NCBI RefSeq assembly: GCF_003010935.1 | Contig: NZ_PGGN01000001.1 | Span: forward strand, 992,001 to 1,056,000 | Reading direction: 5' to 3' | Source of the DNA: Phyllobacterium endophyticum | Lineage (GTDB): Bacteria; Pseudomonadota; Alphaproteobacteria; Rhizobiales; Rhizobiaceae | DNA length: 64,000 nt | Part shown: one piece after another, positions 26,856-35,523 of the stretch | How the letters are laid out: the number at the start of each line of letters is the position of its first letter | Position numbering within the stretch: position 1 is the stretch's first letter | The notes under the pieces: generated by a model | The model's database searches: none | What the model saw: the letters and a program-made list of their open reading frames with translations, nothing else | Told to the model about the DNA's origin: nothing | Position numbers and translations under genes: made by a program

Positions 26856-27104
26856 CTAATTGGCCTGACGTTTGCCGAACCCCGCATATCTGCCGGATCC
26901 TTCCGCATGTCCGCTGCGACCATGGTCGATGCTATGGTCATGATGCAGATGGCCGTCGAAAAGACCATCTGTGTAGTTATCCTCATAGGCTGCAGTATTA
27001 ATAAGATCGCTATGGGACCCGTGATTCCCGCTGTCTATACATGCCGACAGAGGCAGGCTCGACAGTAGTGTCAAAGACGCAATGGATAATGATTTCACAA
27101 GCAT
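26856..27104 (-). CDS. Small His/Asp-rich lipoprotein
   Basis: 82 residues. Lipoprotein signal LVKSLSIASLTLLSSLPLSAC with a good lipobox (LSAC), so Cys is probably lipidated. The mature part is rich in His, Asp and Gly (GNHGSHSD, HLHHDHSIDHG), suggesting metal binding. GAGGA precedes the ATG at 27104; the longer open frame to 27179 lacks the signal at its N terminus. It is 108 bp upstream of the RND adaptor on the same strand, so it may belong to that efflux operon. Family not recognised. Confidence 0.55.
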   Translation of the reverse strand: MLVKSLSIASLTLLSSLPLSACIDSGNHGSHSDLINTAAYEDNYTDGLFDGHLHHDHSIDHGRSGHAEGSGRYAGFGKRQAN

Positions 27105-27551
27105 TTCGCGTATCCTCGCAAAGCAAACAACAAAACGCAGGCCCGTTGGCACAAGCAAGTCACCACAAGGACGATGCATGATAGAAGCACGATCACGTGC
27201 TAAGCTTAGATGGCCTCACGGGGAGCGGTCGCAATTCAGTTTGTCGTGATCGCCACGTGACGAAATTTTGCAAATGTCACGCCGCCATGGCACCGGAAAG
27301 CCAAAAAGCCCGCCAATCCTGAGGATTCATCGAGATTGCGCGAGATCTTCGAGTTCGACCCGCCTGCGCGACCCGAAACCAAAGTATGAACCGATAAGAC
27401 AAGCGAATAATAACCTGCCACGTGTGTATGATGGAGCCAGCGAGGCCGCCTCGGTAGTCTGACATAGCCACCCTCCTGTGGCAGGAGTTCGGGACAACAA
27501 GGTGTCGAGCTTCTCCCCCTGAGCCTTCAAGCACAACAGGACTCTGCACCA
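27105..27551. other. Divergent intergenic region between the two RND operons
   Basis: About 450 bp separating divergently transcribed efflux operons. No gene is credible. A perfect CTCCTG-TGG-CAGGAG inverted repeat lies at 27473-27487, about 65 bp before the second pump gene, and could be an operator or part of a leader hairpin. Confidence 0.4.
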
Positions 27552-27558
27552 ATGGGTA

Positions 27559-30500
27559 TTGTCAGATTCGCGCTGCGGTTCCCGGCACACGTTCTACGTG
27601 TTGGCCGCCTTGATAATCTTTCTTGGCGGGGTCGCAAGTTACGAGATGCGAACGGACATCTTTCCGGAAATCAACATTCCCGTTGTATCGGTGATCTGGA
27701 GCTATGGCGGTCTCAGCACCCCGGAAATGGAGCAGCGCGTTACCACTTACAGCCAGTATGCGATCAGCTCCAATGTCAACGGCATCAAGAATATCGAAGC
27801 GCAGACGCTGGGCGGCCTTTCCATCCAGAAGATTTACTTTCAGCAGGACGTCAATCTGGATTTGGCAATCGCGCAGATCGTTTCCGCGACAAACGCGATC
27901 CGCGCGCTCTTGCCGGCCGGAATTCAGGCGCCGCTTGTGGTGCAGTTTAACGCTTCCAGCGTACCGGTCCTGCAGATCAGCTTGAGTTCCGACACGCTCA
28001 ACGAGCAGCAGCTCTATGACTATGGCATCTACCGGATTCGCCAGCAATTGGCGCCGATTCCCGGGATCACGCTTCCAACACCCGCTGGCGGCAAGTATCG
28101 ACAGATCATGGTTGACCTGGATCCCTCGAAGCTCCTCGCCAAGGGCCTTACGCCACTTGATGTCGTCAATGCAGTCAACACGCAAAACCTGACGCTGCCG
28201 TCCGGAACGGCCAAGATCGGCGACACTCAATATGTGGTACGCACCAACGCCACGCCGGCAACCATCGACGAGCTCAACGACATCCCGGTGAAAGTCGTCA
28301 ATGGAGCGACGGTTTTCGTAAAGGATGTTGGTCAGGTTCATGATGGTTGGCTGGTTCAGCAAAACATCGTTCGCCAGGACGGCCGCCGCTCGGTCCTTCT
28401 GAGTGTTATCAAAAACGGCAATGCATCGACGTTGGAAGTGGTCAATGCGGTGCGTCGTGCTTTGATCACAGCGCGCGCGTCCGCGCCAGCGGGCATGCAG
28501 ATCAAGGAGATCTTCGATCAGTCGGTATTCGTCAAGCAGTCCATTGCAGCTGTGCTTCGCGAAGGCGCAATCGCGGCTGCTCTGACTGCCTTGATGATCC
28601 TGCTGTTTCTGGGGTCGTGGCGATCCACATTGGTGGTCATGATCACGATACCTCTCGCAATCCTGACGTCGGTCATAGCGCTGTATTTCTGCGGCGAGAC
28701 GCTAAACACAATGACTCTGGGAGGGCTCGCGCTGGCAGTCGGAATACTCGTGGACGATTCTACTGTAACGATCGAAAACACCCATCGCCTGCTGACGGAA
28801 GAAGGGAACTCTCTGGCCCAGGCAACGCTCCACGGAGCCGCCGGAATTGCGATACCGACGTTGGTATCGACCTTGGCCATCAGCTGCGTGTTCACGTCGG
28901 TCGTCTTTCTCGAGGGGCCTGCCAAGTATCTCTTCACCCCCCTAGGTCTCGCCGTCGTGTTTGCAATGCTGGCGTCCTACGGCCTTTCCAGAACGCTCAC
29001 ACCGATCTCGATCGGGTTGCTTCTCAAAAGCGAGCAGCGTCACCAGTCGACAGGCCGGTTCGCCCGACTTCACGCACGATTTGAGCATGGGTTTGAGGCT
29101 ATGCGCGTTGGCTATGTCGGCTTGTTGAGATTGCTGCTTACGCGGCGCCTGATCATGCCTGTGGTGGCTGTATCGGTCTTGGCCCTCGGAGCGATATTGC
29201 TGCTTTTCGTGGGTCGCGATTTTTACCCTGTCATCGATGGCGGGCAAATCCAACTTCATGTCCGGGCACCGGCCGGAACTCGGATCGAAACGACAGAACG
29301 CATCTTCCAGCAAGTCGAGGACAAAATCCGTCAGATCATACCTGACAGCGACCGCCAGCTCGTTGTTGACAATATCGGCTTGCCCGCGCGTTCATACAAC
29401 CTTGCATTCACCGACGGCTCGACTATCGGTGTGAACGACGGCGTGATTCTTGTCGCCTTGAAACAAGGTCACGCGCCTACTGCCGATTATGTGCGGAAAT
29501 TGCGCGCAGCATTACCGCAAGCCTTTCCAGACGTCCTGTTCTACTTCCAGTCGGCGGACATCGTCACGCAGATCCTCAATTTCGGCCTCCCGGCTCAAAT
29601 CGATGTCCGCACGGTGGGCTACGATCGGGCCACGAATTTGCGCGTGGCAACCGAGCTTCAGCGGCGCATTGCCGCCATACCTGGCATTGCGGATGCTCAC
29701 CTCCAACAGGAAGTTGATGCGCCTGCATTCGATACGATCATCGATCGAACGCGTGCAGCGCAACTTGGGTTGAATGCGAACACCATCGCTACGAACATCA
29801 ATGTCAGCCTGAGTTCTTCCGAGCAGGTATCACCTAATTTCTGGACCGATCCGGCCACGGGCATTCCCTATTACCTTGCTGTCCAAACGCCCGAATCGAA
29901 GATCAGCTCTATAAATGACCTCGGCAACACGCCTGTGTCGTCAACCATATCCACGGCCGGAGCGCAGGTGCCAGGTCTCTTGGGCAACGTCGCGACATTC
30001 AAGCGAAGCGCTCTACCCACCAATAGCAACCAGGCAAACGTTCAGCCTCTCTACGAAGTCTTCGCAAGTGTCCAGGGTCGTGATCTCGGGAGTGTTTCCA
30101 ACGAGATCAACGCGATCGTCACGGATATGCAAAAGCAGTTATCTCCTGGCAACTACATTCAGGTCGCCGGCCAGGTTCAGAGCATGAACGATGCGTTCCT
30201 TGATCTTGGGATCGGCCTGCTGTTTGCCGCCGTGTTCGTTTACATGTTGATGGTCGTCAATTATCAAAATTTCGGAGATCCGTTCGTGGTCATCCTGGCC
30301 TTGCCGGCGACGCTTTGCGGCATTCTGACGATGCTCTTCGTAACCGGCACGACTCTGAACGTGCCCTCGCTCATGGGGGCGATCATGGCAGTCGGTGTCG
30401 CGTCAGCCAATTCGATCTTGCTGGTTACATTCGCCAGAGAGCAGCAGCTGGCCGGTAAATCGGCGTTTCAGTCGGCCATTGACGCGGGGCATACCCGCAT

Positions 30501-30726
30501 CAGGCCCGTCCTGATGACCGCGACGGCCATGATCGTCGGCATGATTCCGATGGCCATAGGTGGAGCTGGGGAGGAGCAGAATGCCGCCCTGGCCCGCGCA
30601 GTGATTGGCGGTCTCCTTTTCGCAACTCCAACGACACTTCTCTTCGTACCCTACCTGTTTGCCATGCTGCGCAGCGGACAGGACGGCAAGGCAGCTCACG
30701 GCGTATTCAACGAGGAACCAGCATGA
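27559..30726 (+). CDS. RND efflux permease (AcrB superfamily) with apparent N-terminal frameshift
   Basis: Proton-driven RND pump subunit of about 1055 residues, otherwise full length. It shows TDIFPEINIPVVSVIWSYGG after helix 1, the helix 4 VDDSTVTIENTHR and the second-half GVASANSILLVTFAREQ motifs of this branch. The expected start MGIVRFALRFPA is readable from the ATG at 27552, but in a different frame from TFYVLAALIIFLGG onward; skipping one C at 27588 restores the usual N terminus. As written, only a TTG start at 27559 gives the long frame, with an unusual leader. The body is intact, so the defect is either a recent mutation, a sequencing error or slippage at CACAC. It overlaps the adaptor gene by ATGA. 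Confidence 0.8.
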   Translation: MSDSRCGSRHTFYVLAALIIFLGGVASYEMRTDIFPEINIPVVSVIWSYGGLSTPEMEQRVTTYSQYAISSNVNGIKNIEAQTLGGLSIQKIYFQQDVNLDLAIAQIVSATNAIRALLPAGIQAPLVVQFNASSVPVLQISLSSDTLNEQQLYDYGIYRIRQQLAPIPGITLPTPAGGKYRQIMVDLDPSKLLAKGLTPLDVVNAVNTQNLTLPSGTAKIGDTQYVVRTNATPATIDELNDIPVKVVNGATVFVKDVGQVHDGWLVQQNIVRQDGRRSVLLSVIKNGNASTLEVVNAVRRALITARASAPAGMQIKEIFDQSVFVKQSIAAVLREGAIAAALTALMILLFLGSWRSTLVVMITIPLAILTSVIALYFCGETLNTMTLGGLALAVGILVDDSTVTIENTHRLLTEEGNSLAQATLHGAAGIAIPTLVSTLAISCVFTSVVFLEGPAKYLFTPLGLAVVFAMLASYGLSRTLTPISIGLLLKSEQRHQSTGRFARLHARFEHGFEAMRVGYVGLLRLLLTRRLIMPVVAVSVLALGAILLLFVGRDFYPVIDGGQIQLHVRAPAGTRIETTERIFQQVEDKIRQIIPDSDRQLVVDNIGLPARSYNLAFTDGSTIGVNDGVILVALKQGHAPTADYVRKLRAALPQAFPDVLFYFQSADIVTQILNFGLPAQIDVRTVGYDRATNLRVATELQRRIAAIPGIADAHLQQEVDAPAFDTIIDRTRAAQLGLNANTIATNINVSLSSSEQVSPNFWTDPATGIPYYLAVQTPESKISSINDLGNTPVSSTISTAGAQVPGLLGNVATFKRSALPTNSNQANVQPLYEVFASVQGRDLGSVSNEINAIVTDMQKQLSPGNYIQVAGQVQSMNDAFLDLGIGLLFAAVFVYMLMVVNYQNFGDPFVVILALPATLCGILTMLFVTGTTLNVPSLMGAIMAVGVASANSILLVTFAREQQLAGKSAFQSAIDAGHTRIRPVLMTATAMIVGMIPMAIGGAGEEQNAALARAVIGGLLFATPTTLLFVPYLFAMLRSGQDGKAAHGVFNEEPA

Positions 30727-31970
30727 AACCCTTAGAACCGTCGGATAAACGGATTGACCAGACCTATAAGCCGCAACTCCAGAAGTCGCCCGGACGGGCA
30801 GCGTGGCTTGTGGGGCTTGGTACTCTATCCGGGCTTGTTGCGATGCTTGCTTTTGGCGCGTGGGGTCATCACTCGCGGGCCGAGGAGGCTGTTGCCACGG
30901 CCAACCAACTGCGCGATTTCGTGCCATCGGTGCACGTCGTCGCGATAAAGCCGAGCTCTGAAACCCTGGACATCAGCCTTCCCGCAACCACGTCGGCCTT
31001 CGAAGAAGTTCAAATATTCGCTCGGGCAAGCGGGTACATCGAAGAGCGGGAAGTGGATATCGGAGATCACGTTAAGAAAGGGCAGCTCCTCGCCAAAATC
31101 GCCGTACCGGAACTCGACGACCAAATCCTCGGAGGGCAGGCTACCTTGGGTCAGCTCCAGGCTGCTTTGAAACAGGCACAGGCGAATTCAGACCTCGCAC
31201 AGGTCACATGGGACCGGGACAAACCACTGGTCGCCAAGGGCTGGATAACGCAACAACAGGGTACCATCGACGTGCAGACCCTTAAAGCCCAACAGGCAAC
31301 GGTGGGCGTCGCGCAAGCCAATGTGAAGGCGCAGCAAGACCAACTGGAGGTGCTCAATCAGCAAAGGCTATACCAGCAGGTCATCGCGCCGTTCGATGGT
31401 GTCATTACCCAGCGCAACATTGACAAGGGCAGCCTTGTACAGGCTGACACGACCACCAGCACTTTCCTGTTTGCCATCATGCAGGGAGACGTCATACGCA
31501 CGCAAGTGTTCGTGCCCCAGGACGAAGCCTTCGGTGTTCGCCCCGGTGACAAGGCGGTGGTAGAGGTTCCCGAAATTCCTGGCCGTACTTTTAGCGGAAC
31601 AGTCACACGGATCGCCGATTCCTTGCAGCCTGGCACCCGAACCTTGCTGACAGAAATCGACTTGCCCAATCCTGACGGCCTTCTCACTCCAGGCACCTAT
31701 TGCACGGTCCAGCTCCAGGTTCCGCGCAAGACGCCCAGCGTTTCGATACCCTCCGATGCCCTCATTTTCAATGCTGAGGGATTGCAGGCCGCGGTCGTTG
31801 AGAATGGTGTAGCGCACATTCGCAAGTTGATTGTAGCGAGAGATCTGGGAACCTCAGTCGAAGTCTCCAACGGCGTGAAACAGGGTGATCTGGTGATACG
31901 CAATCCTCCAGTGCAACTGGTGGAAGGTAGCCCTGTACAAGTCGAGCCTGAGGAAACGCCGCCCGTGTGA
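30723..31970 (+). CDS. RND periplasmic adaptor subunit
   Basis: 415 residues, partner of the pump at 27559-30726 with which it overlaps. One N-terminal membrane anchor (LVGLGTLSGLVAMLAFGAWG), then barrel-sandwich and hairpin: VQIFARASGYIEEREVDIGDHVKKGQLLAKI, a coiled-coil with ALKQAQANSDLAQV, and APFDGVITQRNIDKGSLV. Order permease then adaptor is the reverse of the MdtABC-type operon next door. No outer-membrane channel gene follows. Confidence 0.9.
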   Translation: MKPLEPSDKRIDQTYKPQLQKSPGRAAWLVGLGTLSGLVAMLAFGAWGHHSRAEEAVATANQLRDFVPSVHVVAIKPSSETLDISLPATTSAFEEVQIFARASGYIEEREVDIGDHVKKGQLLAKIAVPELDDQILGGQATLGQLQAALKQAQANSDLAQVTWDRDKPLVAKGWITQQQGTIDVQTLKAQQATVGVAQANVKAQQDQLEVLNQQRLYQQVIAPFDGVITQRNIDKGSLVQADTTTSTFLFAIMQGDVIRTQVFVPQDEAFGVRPGDKAVVEVPEIPGRTFSGTVTRIADSLQPGTRTLLTEIDLPNPDGLLTPGTYCTVQLQVPRKTPSVSIPSDALIFNAEGLQAAVVENGVAHIRKLIVARDLGTSVEVSNGVKQGDLVIRNPPVQLVEGSPVQVEPEETPPV

Positions 31971-31982
31971 CGATTGAGCTAG

Positions 31983-32081
31983 TATATTCACGTAAAATCG
32001 ATATAGAACTGACGTAGAAATTATGTATAACTAAATATTAACTTTAATTAATTTGCACAATACGGCGGGATATTATAATAT
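31983..32081 (+). promoter_or_regulatory. AT-rich promoter region with degenerate dyad
   Basis: A degenerate copy TATAT-TCAC-GTAAA (two mismatches to the 5-4-5 dyad) lies at 31983-31996 and a GTATAACT half-site at 32025. A perfect 12-bp palindrome ATATTATAATAT at 32070-32081 contains TATAAT, about 118 bp before the next gene. The stretch is clearly richer in A and T than its neighbours. Confidence 0.35.
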
Positions 32082-32196
32082 TTACTTGTAGGTCGGGAAC
32101 CGCCGGCATTGAGTAATACAATGTGACAGGACGGAACTGGACGATCTTAGGAAGAAGGGTGACGCTATTGCCCTTGTTACTTGTGGAGGCGCCAAA

Positions 32197-32484
32197 ATGC
32201 GCTCGCTAATCATTCGGACGGCAATCGCTGCCGTTTTCATCTCAACTCCATTCGCTGCCGCTTTTGCCGCTTCAGGCGGTTCACACGGTTCCCACGAATC
32301 GGGGGGGGCTCGCGCTTCCCACGAGAGCCGATCAGCCACCAGCGCCCGTTTGGATCGGTTGGACTCGGAACACGAGTCATACGAGGGAACACCCAATCCC
32401 GATTATCTCTTCAAAAGCCGCATGGAGAAGCAACCTTCGGAAAAGCCCATGGCCGCACGAGATTCGACGGATCCGTTGCGCTAA
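32197..32484 (+). CDS. Small exported protein, paralogue of 20006-20266
   Basis: 95 residues. Signal peptide MRSLIIRTAIAAVFISTPFAAAFAA, then a His/Ser-rich stretch (GGSHGSHESGG) and a charged C terminus. GGAGG lies before the ATG at 32197. The signal region matches that of the protein at 20006. A strong terminator follows at 32534, so it is a single-gene unit. Function unknown. Confidence 0.65.
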   Translation: MRSLIIRTAIAAVFISTPFAAAFAASGGSHGSHESGGARASHESRSATSARLDRLDSEHESYEGTPNPDYLFKSRMEKQPSEKPMAARDSTDPLR

Positions 32485-32533
32485 GGTATCGAGGCTGACC
32501 GAAAGATACGGTCATCCACGATAATGAGCATCG

Positions 32534-32566
32534 AAACGCCCTTCAAATTTGGAGGGCGTTTTTTTG
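32534..32566 (+). terminator. Rho-independent terminator
   Basis: AACGCCCTTC pairs with GGAGGGCGTT across a short AAATTT loop and is followed by a run of Ts. It lies 50 bp after the small exported protein gene. Confidence 0.8.
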
Positions 32567-32640
32567 AGTCAAGGTACAATGGCCGCGTCGCCGGTATGGC
32601 GCTTTGGACCATGAGACAGCCGCAACTGATGAACCGGATG

Positions 32641-33009
32641 CTACCTGGTTAGTGCATGATCGATGCAATCGATGATGGCTTGGCTTTCAAATGGTTTTCG
32701 AAAGAAACCCTTTGCCCCAGCCGCCATCACCTTCTTGTGGATTCGTTCATCTTCGAACGCCGTAATGAAGATCACCGGAGTTGGGACGCCAATCTTGAGC
32801 AGGATATGGAATAACTCTACCCCGCCCATTCCGTCCATTTGCACGTCGGTTATCAGGCAGTCGATTTCGATGTGAGCCCTTTGCGCGAGGAACGCTTCTG
32901 CGGAAACAAATGTATAAACGTTAAGCCCATGTGAGCTTATCAGGTTCTCCATGGCGGCGCGGAGCGACGCGTCGTCTTCAACGACGGCTATGGATTTCGA
33001 ACGGTGCAC
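32641..33009 (-). CDS. Single-domain response regulator (receiver only)
   Basis: 122 residues, receiver domain only. Acidic pocket VVEDDASLRAAM, phosphoacceptor in LITDVQMDGMGG, conserved Thr in FITAF and Lys in FFRKPF. Sequence is FixJ-receiver-like but no output domain is present. The start is uncertain: GTG at 33009 has GGAAG before it, TTG at 33015 is possible. It lies 83 bp downstream of the second FixJ-like regulator on the same strand, so it may act as a phosphate sink or extra output of the kinase at 33734-35245 (inference). Confidence 0.8.
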   Translation of the reverse strand: MHRSKSIAVVEDDASLRAAMENLISSHGLNVYTFVSAEAFLAQRAHIEIDCLITDVQMDGMGGVELFHILLKIGVPTPVIFITAFEDERIHKKVMAAGAKGFFRKPFESQAIIDCIDHALTR

Positions 33010-33092
33010 CAGCAATCTTCCAAGTAATAAAACCTGTGACTATCGGTGAATTAGATGCACTAGCCGGGAACAAGAAGATATCATACTCATGT

Positions 33093-33737
33093 TTAGGTTT
33101 TGCCTGACTTGTCTAACACAGGCCGAAGCGCCTCGTAGGCCTTGACGAGTTCCGCTAGTGTCCGAACGCCCATTTTCTCCATAAGATGACCACGGTGAAT
33201 TTTAACGGTTATCTCGCTGACACCGAGCTTGCCTGCAATCTGTTTGTTCATCAAGCCGCTTGTCACCAGAGCGATCACCTCACGCTCACGAGCCGTCAGG
33301 CTTTCATACCGCGTCATCAGTGCAGAGCGCGCGCCGTCACTTTCTCGGCGAGATCGATCGAGGGCCAGTGCATTGGCAACCGCATCAAGCATGTCCTGAT
33401 CCCGGAACGGTTTGGTGAGAAAGTCGAGAGCACCTGCTTTCATGGCCCGTACTGACATCGGAACATCACCATGCCCCGTCATGAAGATGATGGGGATATT
33501 GTTACCCAGTTTCGCCAATTGATTCTGAAAATCAAGGCCGCTGACACCTGGCAGCCGAATATCGAGAACAAGGCAGCTCTCGGCAGAAATCTTGGCTGGG
33601 CGAGCGAGAAGTTCCGCCGTTGAGCCAAACAGTTCCACGCGCATGCCCACAGATGCGAAAAGGTTGCCCAAGGCCTCTCGCAAATGCTGATCATCGTCAA
33701 CGACGAAGACAATTGGCGTTGTGAGTTCGGCCATCAT
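33093..33737 (-). CDS. FixJ-like response regulator, copy 2
   Basis: 214 residues, receiver plus LuxR/FixJ DNA-binding domain. Phosphoacceptor in LVLDIRLPG, Lys in FLTKPF, helix-turn-helix LTAREREVIALVTSGLMNKQI and LGVSEITVKIHRGHLMEKM. Over most of its length it differs from copy 1 (10939-11568) by scattered substitutions only. Two ATGs at 33737 and 33734 overlap the kinase stop, with GGGAGA before them; the first is taken. Cognate kinase is the gene directly upstream. Confidence 0.9.
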   Translation of the reverse strand: MMAELTTPIVFVVDDDQHLREALGNLFASVGMRVELFGSTAELLARPAKISAESCLVLDIRLPGVSGLDFQNQLAKLGNNIPIIFMTGHGDVPMSVRAMKAGALDFLTKPFRDQDMLDAVANALALDRSRRESDGARSALMTRYESLTAREREVIALVTSGLMNKQIAGKLGVSEITVKIHRGHLMEKMGVRTLAELVKAYEALRPVLDKSGKT

Positions 33738-35245
33738 CCGATCTCCCTGTTGAATGGAATGGTGAATTCGAATGTGGTTCCCGCTCCGGGTTCCGAACTT
33801 GCACTTATGCCCCCGCCGTGCACGGTCAAGATTGACCGACATATCGACAGACCCATGCCCATTCCGTCCGGCTTCGTTGTATAAAACGGATCGAAGAGGT
33901 TACTAGAGATCTCAGGAGGAATGCCCGGACCGGTGTCATGCACACTGAACAGGACCGCGCTTTCCTCTCGCGAGGATCTCACCAGTAGCTCTCGCCGGCT
34001 CTCAGGTACATGCGCCATGGCTTGAATCGCGTTCAACAACAGATTGAGAACAACCTGCTGCAGCTGCACCCGATCACCGACGACCTTTGGCAGATCTTCT
34101 GCAAGATCCACTCTCAAACTCACCTGGTTTATATCGATTTCGCGTTGCAGCAGCGTGATTGTCTCCTCGGCGACCTCATTCAAATCAACATTGTCGGGGT
34201 CTGGGGGCGACTTGACCGACAATCCGCGCAAATGCTTGATGACATCGCTGGCGCGGGTTGCATCGGCTACCATGGATTCCATCGACGATTGTACTTTCGT
34301 CAGATCGGGCACTTCTCGCTTGAGCCAACGCAGGCCAGCTCCTCCGTTTGTGACCACAGCTGCCAAAGGCTGGTTCAACTCATGGGCAATGGATACCGTC
34401 AGTTCTCCAAGGGTAGCGACGCGCGCGACATGCGCCAACTGACTACGCGCCGCATGGAGTTCGTTTTCAGCTTCTCTTCTTGCTGTGACATCCATGATGC
34501 TGATCAAGACCATGTCGAGAGCTGGCCGATCGAAGGGCACCGCTACATTGTAGAGAAAAATCAGTTGGCGACCGTCCGACATCTTCAAAACGGCTTCGGC
34601 TTCATAACTCTGGTTTCCGGCCCATAGGGACGCCAGCAACTTCCATACTTTTCCCTCCATATCCTCACTAACAAGTGACGGCAGCAGCAGCTCAAGAGCG
34701 CCAACATTTGGGGCGTTGAACATGTTCAGGGCAGTATTGTTGGCATTGGTCAGCTTGAACATTTTCAAGGCACTGCGGGCAAAGCCGGGCTCGCGTCGCT
34801 CGATATCATCAATGCGTTGCACATTGTTGGACTTGTACCTGTCAAAAGCGTTTTTTAACCCTGTGAAGTCCATCTGAAGGATACCGACACCGGTCGCCAA
34901 GAATATCGACCGGTAACGCTGCTCGCTATCAGCCAAAATTCCAATCGCCGCCTTTACCCTGAAAGCGAGAAAAGTTGTTATTCCGATAGCAGCGAGGCTG
35001 ACCAAGCATCGTCCAATGGAGTCAGCCGGGAGTTGGTGCCCATGTGACAGCAGGAAGCTAAGGAGCGTCAGCCCCATACAACCGGCACCAATCGCCACAA
35101 GCTCGATCTTTCCGGCGAAATTGAGCGCGAGCAGTACGACGACGACGTAGAGAACAGCGATGGCGATGTCAAACGTCGTCAGAGTATCAAGAATGAAAAC
35201 CGCTACAGCTATGACAGCTGCAGCTAGCGGTGCAAATCTCGCCAT
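33734..35245 (-). CDS. Membrane PAS histidine kinase, FixL/TodS-like, copy 2
   Basis: 503 residues from the ATG at 35245, which has GGGGA before it and places the first membrane helix at the N terminus; an open frame to a TTG at 35419 would add 58 residues not matching copy 1. Membrane helices at about 5-95, PAS region at about 105-255, phospho-accepting His288 in SIAHELNQPLAAVV, then N, G1 (DTGPG) and G2 (GMGMGLSICRSIL) boxes. Very similar to the kinase at 11568-13190. It is divergent from the Dps operon, and the shared upstream region contains a perfect dyad. Confidence 0.85.
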   Translation of the reverse strand: MARFAPLAAAVIAVAVFILDTLTTFDIAIAVLYVVVVLLALNFAGKIELVAIGAGCMGLTLLSFLLSHGHQLPADSIGRCLVSLAAIGITTFLAFRVKAAIGILADSEQRYRSIFLATGVGILQMDFTGLKNAFDRYKSNNVQRIDDIERREPGFARSALKMFKLTNANNTALNMFNAPNVGALELLLPSLVSEDMEGKVWKLLASLWAGNQSYEAEAVLKMSDGRQLIFLYNVAVPFDRPALDMVLISIMDVTARREAENELHAARSQLAHVARVATLGELTVSIAHELNQPLAAVVTNGGAGLRWLKREVPDLTKVQSSMESMVADATRASDVIKHLRGLSVKSPPDPDNVDLNEVAEETITLLQREIDINQVSLRVDLAEDLPKVVGDRVQLQQVVLNLLLNAIQAMAHVPESRRELLVRSSREESAVLFSVHDTGPGIPPEISSNLFDPFYTTKPDGMGMGLSICRSILTVHGGGISASSEPGAGTTFEFTIPFNREIG

Positions 35246-35410
35246 GCGAAAGTCCCCAAATAGCCGTTCCGACCGGCCTATATCAGATTGGTTGCATGGC
35301 TGCACAATCTTAAGTAGCGCGAAGTCGCTGAAAATTTCAGGCGCTCCCAGCGGTGTTGCTGTTCGCCTCGCGCACGCCAACACCTCGAGCCGATGTAAAA
35401 TTCTCCGTCC

Positions 35411-35424
35411 TATACTCAAGTATA
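35411..35424. promoter_or_regulatory. Dyad TATAC-TCAA-GTATA between kinase and Dps operon
   Basis: Perfect 5-4-5 dyad in the divergent region, 166 bp before the kinase ATG and 100 bp before the Dps ATG. Same spacing as at 6671 and 10156. Confidence 0.5.
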
Positions 35425-35523
35425 ACTTAATCGAAACGAGTATCCACTGTCAGCGCGAGCAAGCTTGTCCTAGGGTCAATTCAACAGACAGCAAACATAC
35501 GCAGAACAGGAAAGGGCCGTTGA

